A stretch of 64,000 nt of DNA from JAHEJN01 sp963787285 (GTDB lineage: Bacteria > Actinomycetota > Acidimicrobiia > Acidimicrobiales > JAHEJN01): NCBI GenBank assembly GCA_963787285.1, contig CAWBCM010000008.1, forward strand, positions 186,001 through 250,000, written 5' to 3'. Positions within the stretch are counted from its first letter, which is position 1. Each line of letters starts with the position of its first letter. Both the position numbers and the translations under genes were made by a program. The notes under the pieces are model-generated. The model was not told the DNA's origin, searched no databases, and was given only the letters and a program-made list of their open reading frames with translations. Below, piece by piece: positions 1-9,629 of the stretch.

Positions 1-622
<622 letters not shown>

Positions 623-663
623 GGTTGTGAGAATCCCCCTACGACGAGTCCTTGTGGCAGAAC

Positions 664-677
664 CGCAAGCGCTTACA
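664..677. promoter_or_regulatory. LacI-family operator-like palindrome upstream of the sugar ABC ATPase
   Basis: The sequence CGCAAGCGCTTACA contains a perfect AAGCGCTT core. It matches the cre/LacI-family consensus TGNAARCGNWWNCA at every position but the first. It sits about 42 bases upstream of the sugar-transporter ATPase start, where a LacI-type sugar repressor would be expected to bind. No regulator gene is visible in the window, so the match is by pattern and context only. Confidence 0.45.
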
Positions 678-734
678 GTAATCGGTGGTACCAGGCCTTG
701 TCCACGTGACCTCGTGCCAAGGTAGCTCATGGGG

Positions 735-3700
735 TCAGCGGAAGTCCCGTGACGGCACCGAACCCCCTACCGGGAGGGTTTCGAGATGCTCGGCGATGAC
801 GTTCACGACCCCCTCGTTTCGCTCGAGACGGCCCCGGACCAGCAACGCCGGGGCGGTCTGGGCCACCAGTCGGTAGCGAGTCCAGCATCCTTTGGACACG
901 ATCACGTTGATGAGGCCGAACTCGTCTTCGAGGTTGAGGAAGGTGGTGCCGCCGGCGGTGGCGGGACGCTGGCGATGGGTGACCACCCCCGCCACCCGCA
1001 CCTTGGTGTCGGTGGGATGGGTGGCCAGCCCTGCCGCCGACGTGACCCCCCATTGGTTCAGCTGGTCTCGTACGAACACCGTGGGGTGACCGTCGGGAGC
1101 CACCCCCGACGCCCACAAGTCGGCCAGGGCCTCGTCGCGCTCGGACATGCCGGGGAGCTGTGGGGCCACCTCGCCGGTGATGATCCCCGGTAGCCGGCCC
1201 GAGCCGGTGTGGGCCACCGCCCCGGCCGTCCACAGCGCCTCGCGGCGATCGACCCCGAAGCAGCCGAAGGCCCCTGCGGTGGCCATTGCTTCGAGCACCT
1301 TCACCGACAGATCGTGACGGCGACGCAGGTCGGCGATCGAGACAAACGGTCGCCCGGCGGCGATGGCCTCGGCGAGATCGTCACCGACATGGCGGATCGA
1401 CGACAGGCCCATGCGGATATCGGGGGCGTCGGTGGGCCCCACCAGGGTGGCCTCGGCCCCCGAGGCGTTGAGGTCGGGGGTGTGCACCATCACCCCGTGA
1501 CGGCGGGCGTCCTGCACCAGGCTGTGGGGACTGTAGAACCCCATGGGCTGGGCGTTGAGCAGCGCCGCACAGAACGCCGCCGGGTAGTGGTACTTGATCC
1601 AGGCACTGGCGTACACCAGGTAGGCAAAGCTCACCGAATGGCTCTCGGGAAAGCCGTAGTTGGCGAAGGCCGCCAGCTTGTCCCACACGTCGTCGGCCTT
1701 GGCCCCGGTGATGCCGCGCTCGGCCATGCCGTCGAAGAACCGCTGCCGCAGGCGTTCCATGCGTTCGCGGCTGCGTTTGGATCCCATGGCCTGGCGCAAC
1801 TCGTCGGCCTCGGCGGGGCTGAACCCGCCGACGTCGATGGCGATCTGCATGAGCTGCTCCTGGAACAGGGGAATGCCGAGGGTCTTGGCCAGCGAGCGCT
1901 CGAGCAACGGATGGAGGTAGGTGACCGGTTCGGTGCCGTTACGGCGACGAATGTAGGGATGCACCGAGCCGCCCTGGATGGGCCCGGGGCGGATGAGGGC
2001 GACCTCGACCACCAGGTCGTAGAACGTGCGGGGCCGCAGGCGGGGCAGGGTGGCCATCTGGGCCCGTGACTCGACCTGGAACACCCCGATCGAATCGGCC
2101 TTGCACAACATGTCGTACACCGCGTCGTCCTGGGGAATGGTGGCGAGATCGACGGTGACACCGTGATGGCCCGCGATGAGGTCGATGGCCCCGTGCAGGG
2201 CGGTGAGCATGCCCAGACCCAGCAGATCGAACTTCACCAGCCCGGCCCGGGCGCAGTCGTCCTTGTCCCACTGCAGGACCGTGCGATCGGCCATGGTGGC
2301 CCACTCGACCGGACACACCTCGACCACGGGTCGGTCACACATCACCATGCCTCCGGAGTGAATACCGAGATGGCGAGGAAAATGCTCGATCTCGCGGCAA
2401 GGGTCAGGACCTCGCACGGCACTGCCTTCTCGTCGCTGCGATAATCCGCCACCGCCCCTTCGGGATCGGGCTTCGCTTCGTTGCGCAATATGCCTTGCTC
2501 CTGATTCGCGAGGCCCTTCCAAGGGTCGAGGTTTTTCGAGAAGGCGTCTTGTTGGCCGGTGGCATAGCCGAGGGCCTTGGCCATGTCTCGCACCGCCGAC
2601 CGGGCCCGATAGGTGATGACGTTGGCCACCTGGGCGGCGTGGCGACGACCGTGCTTGTCGTACACGTACTGGATCACCTCCTCCCGGCGGCCACTCTCGA
2701 TGTCGAGGTCGATGTCGGGGGGGCCGTCTCGTTCGGGTGACAGGAACCGCTCGAACAACAGGCCGAGGGCCACCGCGTCGGCCTTGGTGATGCCGAGGGC
2801 GTAACACACCGCCGAGTTCGCCGCCGAGCCCCGGCCCTGCACCAGGATGTTCGCCTGGCGGCAGAACTCGACGATGTCCCACACGACCAGGAAGTAGCCG
2901 GGGAAGCCGAGCTCGTCGATGAGCGCCAGCTCGTGGTCGATCTGGGCATAGGCACCGGGAACCCGCTCGGCGCCCCGCTCGCCGTACAGCCGTGCCGCAC
3001 CCCGGTAGGTGATGTCGCGCAGCCACGACATCTCGTCGTGACCCGGAGGACACGGAAACGGCGGCAGCTGCGGCGCCACCAGGCGCAGATCGAACGCACA
3101 GACCCGCGCCAGCTCGACGGCCGCCTCGACCGCCCCGGGATAGCGGGCGAAGCGACGAACCTGTTCGACACCCGATCGGAGATGGGCGAAACCGCCGGCA
3201 GGGAGGCGACGGTCGGCGTCGTCGAGCGACGCCTGCATGCCGACCGCCGCCATGGCCGTGGCCAGCCGACGCCGGGCCGGTACGTGATAGCGGACGTCGT
3301 TGGTGGCCACCACGACGACCCCGGCGTCGACCGCCAGCCGGGCGAGGGCGTCGTTGCGGGTGGAGTCGAGTGGATCGCCGTGGTCCCACAGCTCGACGGC
3401 CACGTTGGTGGGGCCGAAACCTTCGACCATGCGGGCCAACACCCGCGCCGCCGCCCCGGGGCCCTCGGCGGCCAGCACCTGAGGGAGCCACCCCTTGGTG
3501 GTGCCGGTGAGCACGAGCCAGTGATCTCGCGCCGCACCCGATGCCACCTCGGCCAGCTCCGTCAGACTCAGCCGGGGCGCGCCCTTCTTGCCGGCCAACT
3601 GAGCATCGCTGATGGTCGCAGCCAACTGCGCATAGCCCGTGGGATCGCGAGCCAGCACCGGGAGGTGCACCAGCCCCCTCTCCCCCACCTCGCAGGTGAG

Positions 3701-4069
3701 CACACTGCCGAACACCGTGGCCAAGCCGTGCTCCCGGGCCGCCTCGGCGAAGCGCACCACTCCGTAGAAACCGTTGGTGTCGGTGATGGCCAGGGCCTCC
3801 AACCCGAGGCGCACCGCTTCTTCCACCAGCTCCTCGGGATGCGACGCGCCGTCGAGAAAGCTGAAGTTGCTGTGACAGTGCAGCTCGGCGTAGGGAACCA
3901 CCGACGTCGGCGGGGCCAGCTTCGGTGCCTGGTAGGGCTCGCGTTTGCGCGACCATGCCGGACTGTCGCCACCGTCACCGGGGAATCCCGGGTTTCGGTA
4001 CGGGGGTCGGCGATCGGAGAGTCGACGTTCGATCTCGGACCACGGCACCGCCGGATTCTGGAATCCCAC
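735..4069 (-). pseudogene. dnaE2: Error-prone DNA polymerase DnaE2 (SOS mutagenesis), interrupted by a one-base frameshift
   Basis: This is a C-family polymerase alpha subunit of the translesion type, about 1,110 residues if repaired. It opens with GFQNPAVPWSEIERRL and a PHP domain (AELHCHSNFSFLDGASHP). The catalytic PDIDLDIE stands near residue 450. FPRHLGIHSGGMV, ADSIGVFQVESRAQMATLP and a C-terminal OB-fold ending in SRDFR are all DnaE2 hallmarks. The reading frame breaks near 2393-2399: upstream codons read EVLTLAAR, while the downstream continuation IEHFPRHLGIHSGG lies in another frame, as if one base were missing. Just upstream of the break is an extra segment of about 17 residues relative to the mycobacterial protein as remembered. 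I chose the GTG at 4069 because family members start with MGW/MGF and because a GATACT -10 element at 4079-4084 would put the transcript start next to it; GTG 4078 is the alternative. It works with ImuA' and ImuB encoded at 6.9-9.2 kb. Whether the break is real or a sequencing error cannot be told here. Confidence 0.93.
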
Positions 4070-4082
4070 GCGTGTCACAGTA

Positions 4083-4098
4083 TCGAACAGGTGTTCGA
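4083..4098. promoter_or_regulatory. LexA (SOS) box at the dnaE2 promoter
   Basis: TCGAACAGGTGTTCGA is a perfect 7+2+7 inverted repeat matching the Gram-positive and actinobacterial SOS box CGAACn4GTTCG. It overlaps GATACT (4084-4079 on the minus strand), a good -10 hexamer that would start transcription near 4072, almost at the dnaE2 start codon. LexA bound here would block the promoter directly. On the plus strand the divergent MFS gene begins 46 bases away, with TACGAT at 4129-4134 as a separate possible -10. Confidence 0.88.
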
Positions 4099-4143
4099 TA
4101 GTTCAATCCCGTGTCGGTGCGGCCCCGTTACGATCGGCCACCC

Positions 4144-5535
4144 ATGGTCTCCCCTCAGCGACGGGCCGTTTCGGCCCGCACCGTCGCGTTGGTCACCTTG
4201 CTCGGTGTGGCCGCCACCACCTTCCCCGTCACCGTGCTGAGCGCCTCGTTGCCCGAGGTGGCCACCGATCTGAACACCAGCGACACCACCGTCGCCTGGG
4301 TCATCACCGCTCCCCTGCTGGCCGTGGCGGTGCTCACCCCGATGGCCGGGAAGCTCGGCGACCTCTATGGCCACCGGCGCATGTACCTCGTCGGCTTCGC
4401 CGCCGCGGCCGTGTTCCAGCTCCTCACCGCGCTGTCGCCCAACGTCGGCACGCTCGTCGTGTTGCGCACCCTGGCTTCGGCCGCAGCCGCTCCCACCGGG
4501 CCGGCGGCGCTGGCCATCCTGTTGAAGGTGTTCCCGGGGAACCGCCGGAATCAGGCCATGGGTTGGTGGGGCGCGACGGTGGCGGCGTCGCCGGCCGTCG
4601 GCGTGGTCATCGGGGGACCCCTCGTCGATTGGTTCGGTTGGCAGTTGCTGTTCGTCATCCAGGGCGCGATCGCGCTCGTGGCGGTCGGCTTGGCCTGGCA
4701 GGTCCTGCCCGCCACCGGAGAGCGCCGCCGCGTGCGCTTCGACGTGGCCGGCGCCATCACCCTCGGCATCGGTGTCGGCGCCATCCTCCTCGGTGTGAAC
4801 CGTGGTCCCGCGTGGGGCTGGGCCAGCACCGGCGTGCTGGCGGCGCTCTTCGCCGGTCCGGTGTTCCTCGGCCTCTTCTCGCTGGTCGAACGCCGCGCCG
4901 CCGAGCCGTTGCTCCCACCCGAGATCCTCCGCCGTCCGTTGGTGCTGTTGCTGTTCGGCTCCCAGACGGTCAACCAGGCCGCCTACATGGGCGGCTTCGT
5001 GGTCTCGCCCTTCCTGTTGTCACGGGTGTTCGGGTACGGCATCACCGCAACGTCACTCATCATGGTGGGCCGACCGATCGCCTTCTCGGTCGGTGCCTGG
5101 TGGTCGGGCCGCGTCTCGCACCGCCTCCCGCCGGCTCGCACCGCCACCCGGAGCATCGCGTTGGTCGCACTCGCCCTGTTCGCCACCGGGCTCGGAGCAC
5201 AGCTCGAGATGGTGATCGTGTTGATCGTCGCCATGACGATCACCGGCCTGGGCATGGGCTTCGGCCGGCCGGTCGTGATGACTGCGGTGAGCCGCACCGT
5301 GGTCGACCGAGATCTCGGCGTGGCCTCGGGCACCTATCAGATGGTGGTGACCCTCGGCTCGGCCATGGGCATCTCGACACTGACGACGATCATCGGTGAC
5401 AGCGACGCTCCGGCCCGCTTCCTCGGGGTCTTCATCGTGGCGGCCGCCGCCGCGCTGGTCGCCGCGGTGGGTACTCATGTCGCCATGCGCGGCGTCGTCG
5501 AAGCGTCGGTTCCCGTCGGTGCCGAACAGCGCTGA
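4144..5535 (+). CDS. MFS drug/metabolite transporter, DHA2-like
   Basis: This is a 463-residue major facilitator protein. The first half shows the expected helices (VALVTLLGVAATTFPVTVL, VAWVITAPLLAVAVLTPMA) followed by the loop GKLGDLYGHRRMYLVG, which matches the MFS motif A. A helix-rich centre and second half follow, suggesting 12-14 membrane spans and a proton-coupled exporter. The substrate cannot be told. I took the ATG at 4144 because it starts just before the conserved N-terminal helix and lies about 10 bases below a TACGAT hexamer; an in-frame GTG at 4111 would add 11 poorly conserved residues. It is divergent from dnaE2 and shares its 70-base promoter region, so SOS co-regulation is possible but unproven. 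It converges on the next gene. Confidence 0.85.
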   Translation: MVSPQRRAVSARTVALVTLLGVAATTFPVTVLSASLPEVATDLNTSDTTVAWVITAPLLAVAVLTPMAGKLGDLYGHRRMYLVGFAAAAVFQLLTALSPNVGTLVVLRTLASAAAAPTGPAALAILLKVFPGNRRNQAMGWWGATVAASPAVGVVIGGPLVDWFGWQLLFVIQGAIALVAVGLAWQVLPATGERRRVRFDVAGAITLGIGVGAILLGVNRGPAWGWASTGVLAALFAGPVFLGLFSLVERRAAEPLLPPEILRRPLVLLLFGSQTVNQAAYMGGFVVSPFLLSRVFGYGITATSLIMVGRPIAFSVGAWWSGRVSHRLPPARTATRSIALVALALFATGLGAQLEMVIVLIVAMTITGLGMGFGRPVVMTAVSRTVVDRDLGVASGTYQMVVTLGSAMGISTLTTIIGDSDAPARFLGVFIVAAAAALVAAVGTHVAMRGVVEASVPVGAEQR

Positions 5536-5591
5536 CGCCTCGTTTCCGGCCGATCCGCGTGTGACGCCGGTTGCCGGGGCAAGCGTTGCGG

Positions 5592-6815
5592 TCAGCGACC
5601 GGGTGTGGGGTCGACCGGACTCGTCGTGTGGTGGCCCTCGGAGCGGCCCTCGACCGCTTCCACCTCGGCCCGGTACAGCGCCCGCACCGCCAACACCTGC
5701 TGGATCTCGTCGCCGACCTGCGCGAAGAACTGCTCGCGCTGATCCTGGTCGGTCAGCGCCGAGACCGCGAACTGCAGACCGGAGAACGCTGCGATGACCC
5801 CGGCGACCGCGAGCAGCTCCCACGTGAGCACGACGTCGGCGCCGAGGACGTGGAGGCGGAGCAGCGGGTCGAACGTGGCCGGCTCGAGGGTGGTCCACTG
5901 GAGCAAGGTCTCCTCCCGCACGGTGAAGAGGCCGAAGACCACGTAGAAGATGCCGATGGCCATCGCGACCACCAGCAACTGCACCACCTGGCCCGCCATC
6001 AACAGCAGTACCACGTTGATGCGATCGGCCTTCGTGAGCGGCGCGATCCGGGGACGACCCTCGAAGCCGGGATGGTGGGCGAGCCCGTAGGGCGCATCGG
6101 ACTCCTCGGCGACGCGACACACCTCGTCCCAGGAGGTGAACTCGGCCAGTTGATCGCGCTCCTCGGGCAGGCGAAGGGCGAGAAAACCGAGCGCCACGGC
6201 GAACAACAACACGATGACGATCACGAAGTACGCAGGAGTCAGCTCGTGGGCCACCTGCCACATCTCCGCGTTCAGGAAGACGAAGGCGGAGAACAACAAG
6301 AGGAGGGGAAGACCTCGGGCCGACAGGGCCACCATGTGCCGGAGCTGGTGGCCGAGCTGCACGAAACCCCACCACACCATGGGCAGAACGCCGAAGCGGG
6401 TGACCAGGTAGCCGAAACCGAGGATCGCCAGGTTGACCACACCCACCAGCACGCCTTCGATCCAGCCCCGCGAGCCGAAAACGGCGACCACCACGGCCGG
6501 CCCGACCACGAACAACACCAGCTCGGGGATCTCGACATCGTCGGGCAGGGTGAAGGGCCGGCGGCCCCGTAGCCGGTTGACGGCGACGAAGCCGGCGGTG
6601 AGGATCGCGACGGCGCCGGCGAGCGCAGCGGCCTGGGCCCAACCCGAGAAGCGATCGCCGAACGAGAGGAACACCTGACCCAGCGCGACGAGGCTGAGGA
6701 ACGGTGCCATGCGGGTGAACACGTCCTCGGTGGCCGAATAGTCGACGATGGCCTGTGGCATACCGCGGTGAATGAACCAGCGTTCGGTGGCGATGATGCG
6801 TCCGCCGGGGTTCAT
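5592..6815 (-). CDS. Conserved polytopic membrane protein of unknown function
   Basis: This is a 407-residue integral membrane protein I do not recognise. It has at least eight hydrophobic segments: for example LSLVALGQVFL, AAALAGAVAILTAGFVAV, LVLFVVGPAVVVAVF, VIVIVLLFAVALGFLAL, INVVLLLMAGQVVQLLVVAMAIGIFYVVFGLF. Between them is a soluble loop of about 60 residues rich in charged and Trp residues (TSWDEVCRVAEESD). The C-terminus is cytoplasmic-looking and charged (QVGDEIQQVLAVRALYRAEVEAV). I chose the ATG at 6815 (MNPGGRIIATE); ATG 6824 would add three residues. It lies 46 bases downstream of imuB on the same strand and could be read through from the SOS promoter, but nothing in the protein points to DNA repair. 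Confidence 0.75.
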   Translation of the reverse strand: MNPGGRIIATERWFIHRGMPQAIVDYSATEDVFTRMAPFLSLVALGQVFLSFGDRFSGWAQAAALAGAVAILTAGFVAVNRLRGRRPFTLPDDVEIPELVLFVVGPAVVVAVFGSRGWIEGVLVGVVNLAILGFGYLVTRFGVLPMVWWGFVQLGHQLRHMVALSARGLPLLLLFSAFVFLNAEMWQVAHELTPAYFVIVIVLLFAVALGFLALRLPEERDQLAEFTSWDEVCRVAEESDAPYGLAHHPGFEGRPRIAPLTKADRINVVLLLMAGQVVQLLVVAMAIGIFYVVFGLFTVREETLLQWTTLEPATFDPLLRLHVLGADVVLTWELLAVAGVIAAFSGLQFAVSALTDQDQREQFFAQVGDEIQQVLAVRALYRAEVEAVEGRSEGHHTTSPVDPTPGR

Positions 6816-6861
6816 GACCTTCACAGCTCTCCATTGTGGTGCGTTCCCGGCGACACGACGA

Positions 6862-8427
6862 TCACTCGTAGGCGGCGTCGATCCACCATTGCTGTCCTTC
6901 GAGCCCCAACAGGCGGGCGCGACCGTCGTTGGTCACCACTTGGAATCGGGCCCGTCGCCGGGCGTGATCGACATCCCACCACCGCTCGTCGAGGGGCCAC
7001 GGACCGGCCCAGCCGGTGACCTCGAGCCATCCGGAGGGTTCGGTACCGACGGCCAGCCAACACGGCGCCGCCGAGACGAGGCCGCGGCCGCTCACCTGCA
7101 CCGGCCGGCGACGACGGTCGAGCACCTGGGCCGGGAGAGGCTGATGATGCACCACGATGGGCGACGGTGGCGGGAGCTGCCCGGGCCACGGGGCGCAAGC
7201 AGGTGGATCGAGCGACCGTTCGGTGACCTCGGTGCCGTCGACGGGCACCAGCACCAGTTGATCGTGGGGCTGGCGACCGCCTGACCGCTCGGCCATGGTG
7301 ACCGACTGCGGGCCGAGCAGACCCTGCACCCTTGCCACCGCCTTGGCCGCCCGTTCGGCTCCGGCGGTCTCGCCGCCCCAGAAGCCGAGCTGACGACCGG
7401 TGGCCTGGCCGATCTCGTCGGGCCGTAGGTACAGCAGGCTCAGCCCGCCACTCGGGCGACTGGCGGGTGAACCGTTGAGCCAACCGTCGAGTTGCCATCG
7501 CACCCGCTGAGCCACGGCCGCCGCTCCGAGGGCCCCCTCGTGGCGCCACAGCCGCTCTCGCCGCTCGCCGTGCTCGGTCTCGGCACCGATGAGTACCCGG
7601 GTGCACACGGCGCTGCGTTCGTTCAAGAGGCGATCGAGCTCGTCGGCGGCGGTCTTGGCCACGAACGCGGCCTGGTCGACCCGTTCGACCGGCGGGTCGA
7701 GCTCCACCACGACCTCGAGATCGGCGGGAGGTGCGGTGGTGGCCGGTGGACGTTCGTCGAGGCCCGAGGCCAGGCGATGGGCGAGCACGCCCTCGGCTCC
7801 GAACCGACCGATCACATCGGTGGCATCGAGCTCGGCGAAGGCCCCGAGGGTGTGCAGACCGAGGCGGGAGAGCACGTCGGTGAGATCGGGACGGTCGAGC
7901 AGACCAACGACGAAGGGAGCGAGGAAGCCGGGCGAAGCGTCCTCGTCGACCAGATGCGTGCCACCGTCGGGGGCCGTGCGAGCGGCGAGACCTGCGGCGA
8001 AGGGCCCGTCGGCCACGCCCACCCGTACCGTGCCGGTGCCGGCCAGCACCTCGGTCACCAGCGCGAGCACTCGGTCGGCCAACGCGACATCGCCGCCGAA
8101 ATAGCGCGACGGGCCCCGAGTGGGGAATGCGCAGGTACCGGGACGAGTGATCTCGATGCGGGGAGTGATGGCATCGAGGGCAGCGGCCACCGCCTCGAAT
8201 CGGCGGGCCTCGGTGTCGCGGTCGCGTTCCACCACGAGCAGCGTGGGACAGCGACCCTGGGCGCTGCGCCGCCGGATGCCCTGGGCCACTCCATGGGTGC
8301 GAGCGGCGGGTGAGCAGGCGACCACCCGGTTGGCGTGGAACACCGCCACGGGTTCGTCGAGAGAGTGGCCTCCGGCCACGATGGGCCAATCGGGGCACCA
8401 CACCACCAGTGTGCGGGTGACCGCCAT
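6862..8427 (-). CDS. imuB: ImuB, catalytically inactive Y-family polymerase homologue of the mutasome
   Basis: This 521-residue protein has the DinB/UmuC fold but lacks the metal-binding acids. The N-terminus reads LVVWCPDWPIVA instead of the D-x-D motif of active Y-family enzymes, and the position of the catalytic SxDE pair reads ITRPGTCAFPTRGPSRYFGG. The helix-hairpin-helix region (DLTDVLSRLGLHTLGAFAELD) and a long C-terminal extension follow. ImuB is known as the adaptor linking DnaE2 to the sliding clamp; the loss of catalytic residues fits that role. It begins four bases after the imuA' stop codon, so the pair is one transcript under the LexA box at 9258-9273. Its polymerase partner dnaE2 lies 2.8 kb away behind a second LexA box. 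Confidence 0.92.
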   Translation of the reverse strand: MAVTRTLVVWCPDWPIVAGGHSLDEPVAVFHANRVVACSPAARTHGVAQGIRRRSAQGRCPTLLVVERDRDTEARRFEAVAAALDAITPRIEITRPGTCAFPTRGPSRYFGGDVALADRVLALVTEVLAGTGTVRVGVADGPFAAGLAARTAPDGGTHLVDEDASPGFLAPFVVGLLDRPDLTDVLSRLGLHTLGAFAELDATDVIGRFGAEGVLAHRLASGLDERPPATTAPPADLEVVVELDPPVERVDQAAFVAKTAADELDRLLNERSAVCTRVLIGAETEHGERRERLWRHEGALGAAAVAQRVRWQLDGWLNGSPASRPSGGLSLLYLRPDEIGQATGRQLGFWGGETAGAERAAKAVARVQGLLGPQSVTMAERSGGRQPHDQLVLVPVDGTEVTERSLDPPACAPWPGQLPPPSPIVVHHQPLPAQVLDRRRRPVQVSGRGLVSAAPCWLAVGTEPSGWLEVTGWAGPWPLDERWWDVDHARRRARFQVVTNDGRARLLGLEGQQWWIDAAYE

Positions 8428-8430
8428 GGG

Positions 8431-9240
8431 TCAACCCGCTTCGGCGAACGACGGTTCCCGGGCCACGCTCCGGTCGTCTTCGGTGCCGGTTCCGGTGTCC
8501 TTCTCGGCGGCGACCAGTTCGTCGATGTCGGATCCGGCCCAGGTCCCCGCGGCCACTTCGACCGGTTCGACCACCTCGCTCACCGTGCCCTCGGTGTCGG
8601 GTAGCCACAGCACCGACTTGCGGCGCGGGAGGGCATCGCGTCGGTTCACTGCGGTGACGGTGATCTGGCGTGATGTGAGCGCTCCATGCCCCTCACCCAG
8701 GCCGTACCACGCGCACTCGATCACATCGAGGCGCACGTCAGGGGCGTCGGGCCATGCCCATCGGCCCACCTGGAGGATCACCGACCCGCGTTCACGGGCC
8801 TTGGCGGTGAGACGGCGGGCCTGGCCGGCATCGATCGGCTCGCGAGCGACCACCAGTATCAGATCGAACGCATCGACCAGCGCCGCGACGACCGTGCCCC
8901 ACTGCTCGACAGCGGGCGCATCGACCAGCACCAGACGATCGAGATGCACCCCCAGTTCCTCCGCTGCAGCGAGCCCGAGGCGTTCGGTGCCCACCACCGC
9001 CAGCCAACTCCCCTGGGCCGAGGCGGCACCACACACGGCCAAGGCCAGCGACAGGGCTCCCCCGCTGCCGGCCAGGGACACCACGGTCCCCCGCTGCAAC
9101 CCGGCCCGGGGGAACAGCGATGCCAACGAAGACGGGACCGGCAACACCTGATCGCCGGCATTGACCGTGGGCGTGATGTGGGGCGCGAGAGTTTGGAGCC
9201 GGGAGCGACGTTCGACGAGGGAGAGTTCGGGGGAAGCCAT
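8431..9240 (-). CDS. imuA': ImuA'-type RecA-like protein of the SOS mutasome
   Basis: This 269-residue protein resembles a truncated RecA core. The stretch GTVVSLAGSGGALSLALAVCGAASAQGSWLAVVG aligns with the P-loop region of RecA-like ATPases, but the Walker A lysine is missing, as in actinobacterial ImuA'. The following blocks (GLAAAEELGVHLDRLVLVDAP and a Trp/Asp-rich strand region) are typical of the family. It is required with ImuB and DnaE2 for damage-induced mutagenesis in mycobacteria and caulobacters. The start ATG at 9240 lies 7 bases from a transcript start predicted from the GATACT hexamer at 9259-9254; a longer frame upstream would run through the operator and is not credible. It heads the imuA'-imuB unit. 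Confidence 0.85.
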   Translation of the reverse strand: MASPELSLVERRSRLQTLAPHITPTVNAGDQVLPVPSSLASLFPRAGLQRGTVVSLAGSGGALSLALAVCGAASAQGSWLAVVGTERLGLAAAEELGVHLDRLVLVDAPAVEQWGTVVAALVDAFDLILVVAREPIDAGQARRLTAKARERGSVILQVGRWAWPDAPDVRLDVIECAWYGLGEGHGALTSRQITVTAVNRRDALPRRKSVLWLPDTEGTVSEVVEPVEVAAGTWAGSDIDELVAAEKDTGTGTEDDRSVAREPSFAEAG

Positions 9241-9253
9241 GGGAAGGTTCCCC

Positions 9254-9277
9254 AGTATCGAACATGTGTTCGATACT
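9254..9277. promoter_or_regulatory. LexA (SOS) box and promoter of imuA'-imuB
   Basis: The core TCGAACATGTGTTCGA (9258-9273) is an SOS box. The symmetry is longer: two perfect 12-base arms, CAGTATCGAACA and TGTTCGATACTG, surround a 2-base centre (9253-9278). Each arm therefore also carries a GATACT -10 hexamer, one on each strand, so the operator overlaps the promoter. The minus-strand hexamer serves imuA'. The plus-strand one faces the 3' end of the next gene and has no obvious target. Confidence 0.9.
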
Positions 9278-9292
9278 GCGCAAGTGCGACGT

Positions 9293-9616
9293 TCAGCCCC
9301 CGAAGGACTCGGCGGTGGGAACCTCGACACCTTCGCGGTAGTAGAGGAACAGCTCTTCGATGAGCTCGCAGATGCCCTCGGTGTCCCCGCCCTTGGCCAG
9401 GTCGATGGTGATCACGTTCGAGTTCACGTGCACGGCGTCGATACCACCGCGATCGAACAGACGGCGAGCCAGCTCGTCGGGCGGGCGCGTGCCGATGATG
9501 TCGTCAGCGGCGCGGTAGCGCTCGTGACCCATGCCGGTGATGCTGCGGTTGATCTCGAATCGCACCACACCCCCGCGGGAGCTGGGCTTTTCGACGACGG
9601 TGATCGGCTGTCCCAT
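9293..9616 (-). CDS. NifU N-terminal-domain-like small protein
   Basis: This 107-residue protein resembles the Nfu/NifU N-terminal scaffold domain family: FEINRSITGMGHERYRAADDI, then a segment on placing the domain (PPDELARRLFDRGGIDAVHVNSNVITI) and a C-terminal helix LIEELFLYYREG. In true Nfu proteins this domain precedes a CxxC iron-sulfur scaffold domain, which is absent here, so the protein cannot by itself carry a cluster. The ATG at 9616 begins the conserved MGQPITVVEKP. The gene sits upstream of the imuA' operator on the same strand, 13 bases behind the next gene. The role is unknown; the family assignment is by motif only. Confidence 0.6.
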   Translation of the reverse strand: MGQPITVVEKPSSRGGVVRFEINRSITGMGHERYRAADDIIGTRPPDELARRLFDRGGIDAVHVNSNVITIDLAKGGDTEGICELIEELFLYYREGVEVPTAESFGG

Positions 9617-9629
9617 GACGGCTGCGATG

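Noticed and set aside
2385..2405. Programmed ribosomal frameshift in dnaE2
   Set aside because: No slippery heptamer or strong downstream structure was seen at the break, and dnaE2 genes are not known to need frameshifting.
2400..3956. A very long open frame on the minus strand covering the upstream half of dnaE2
   Set aside because: Its residues in this part are Arg/Gly-rich noise; the real DnaE2 N-terminal half is in another frame. Only the part below about 2395 in that frame is coding.
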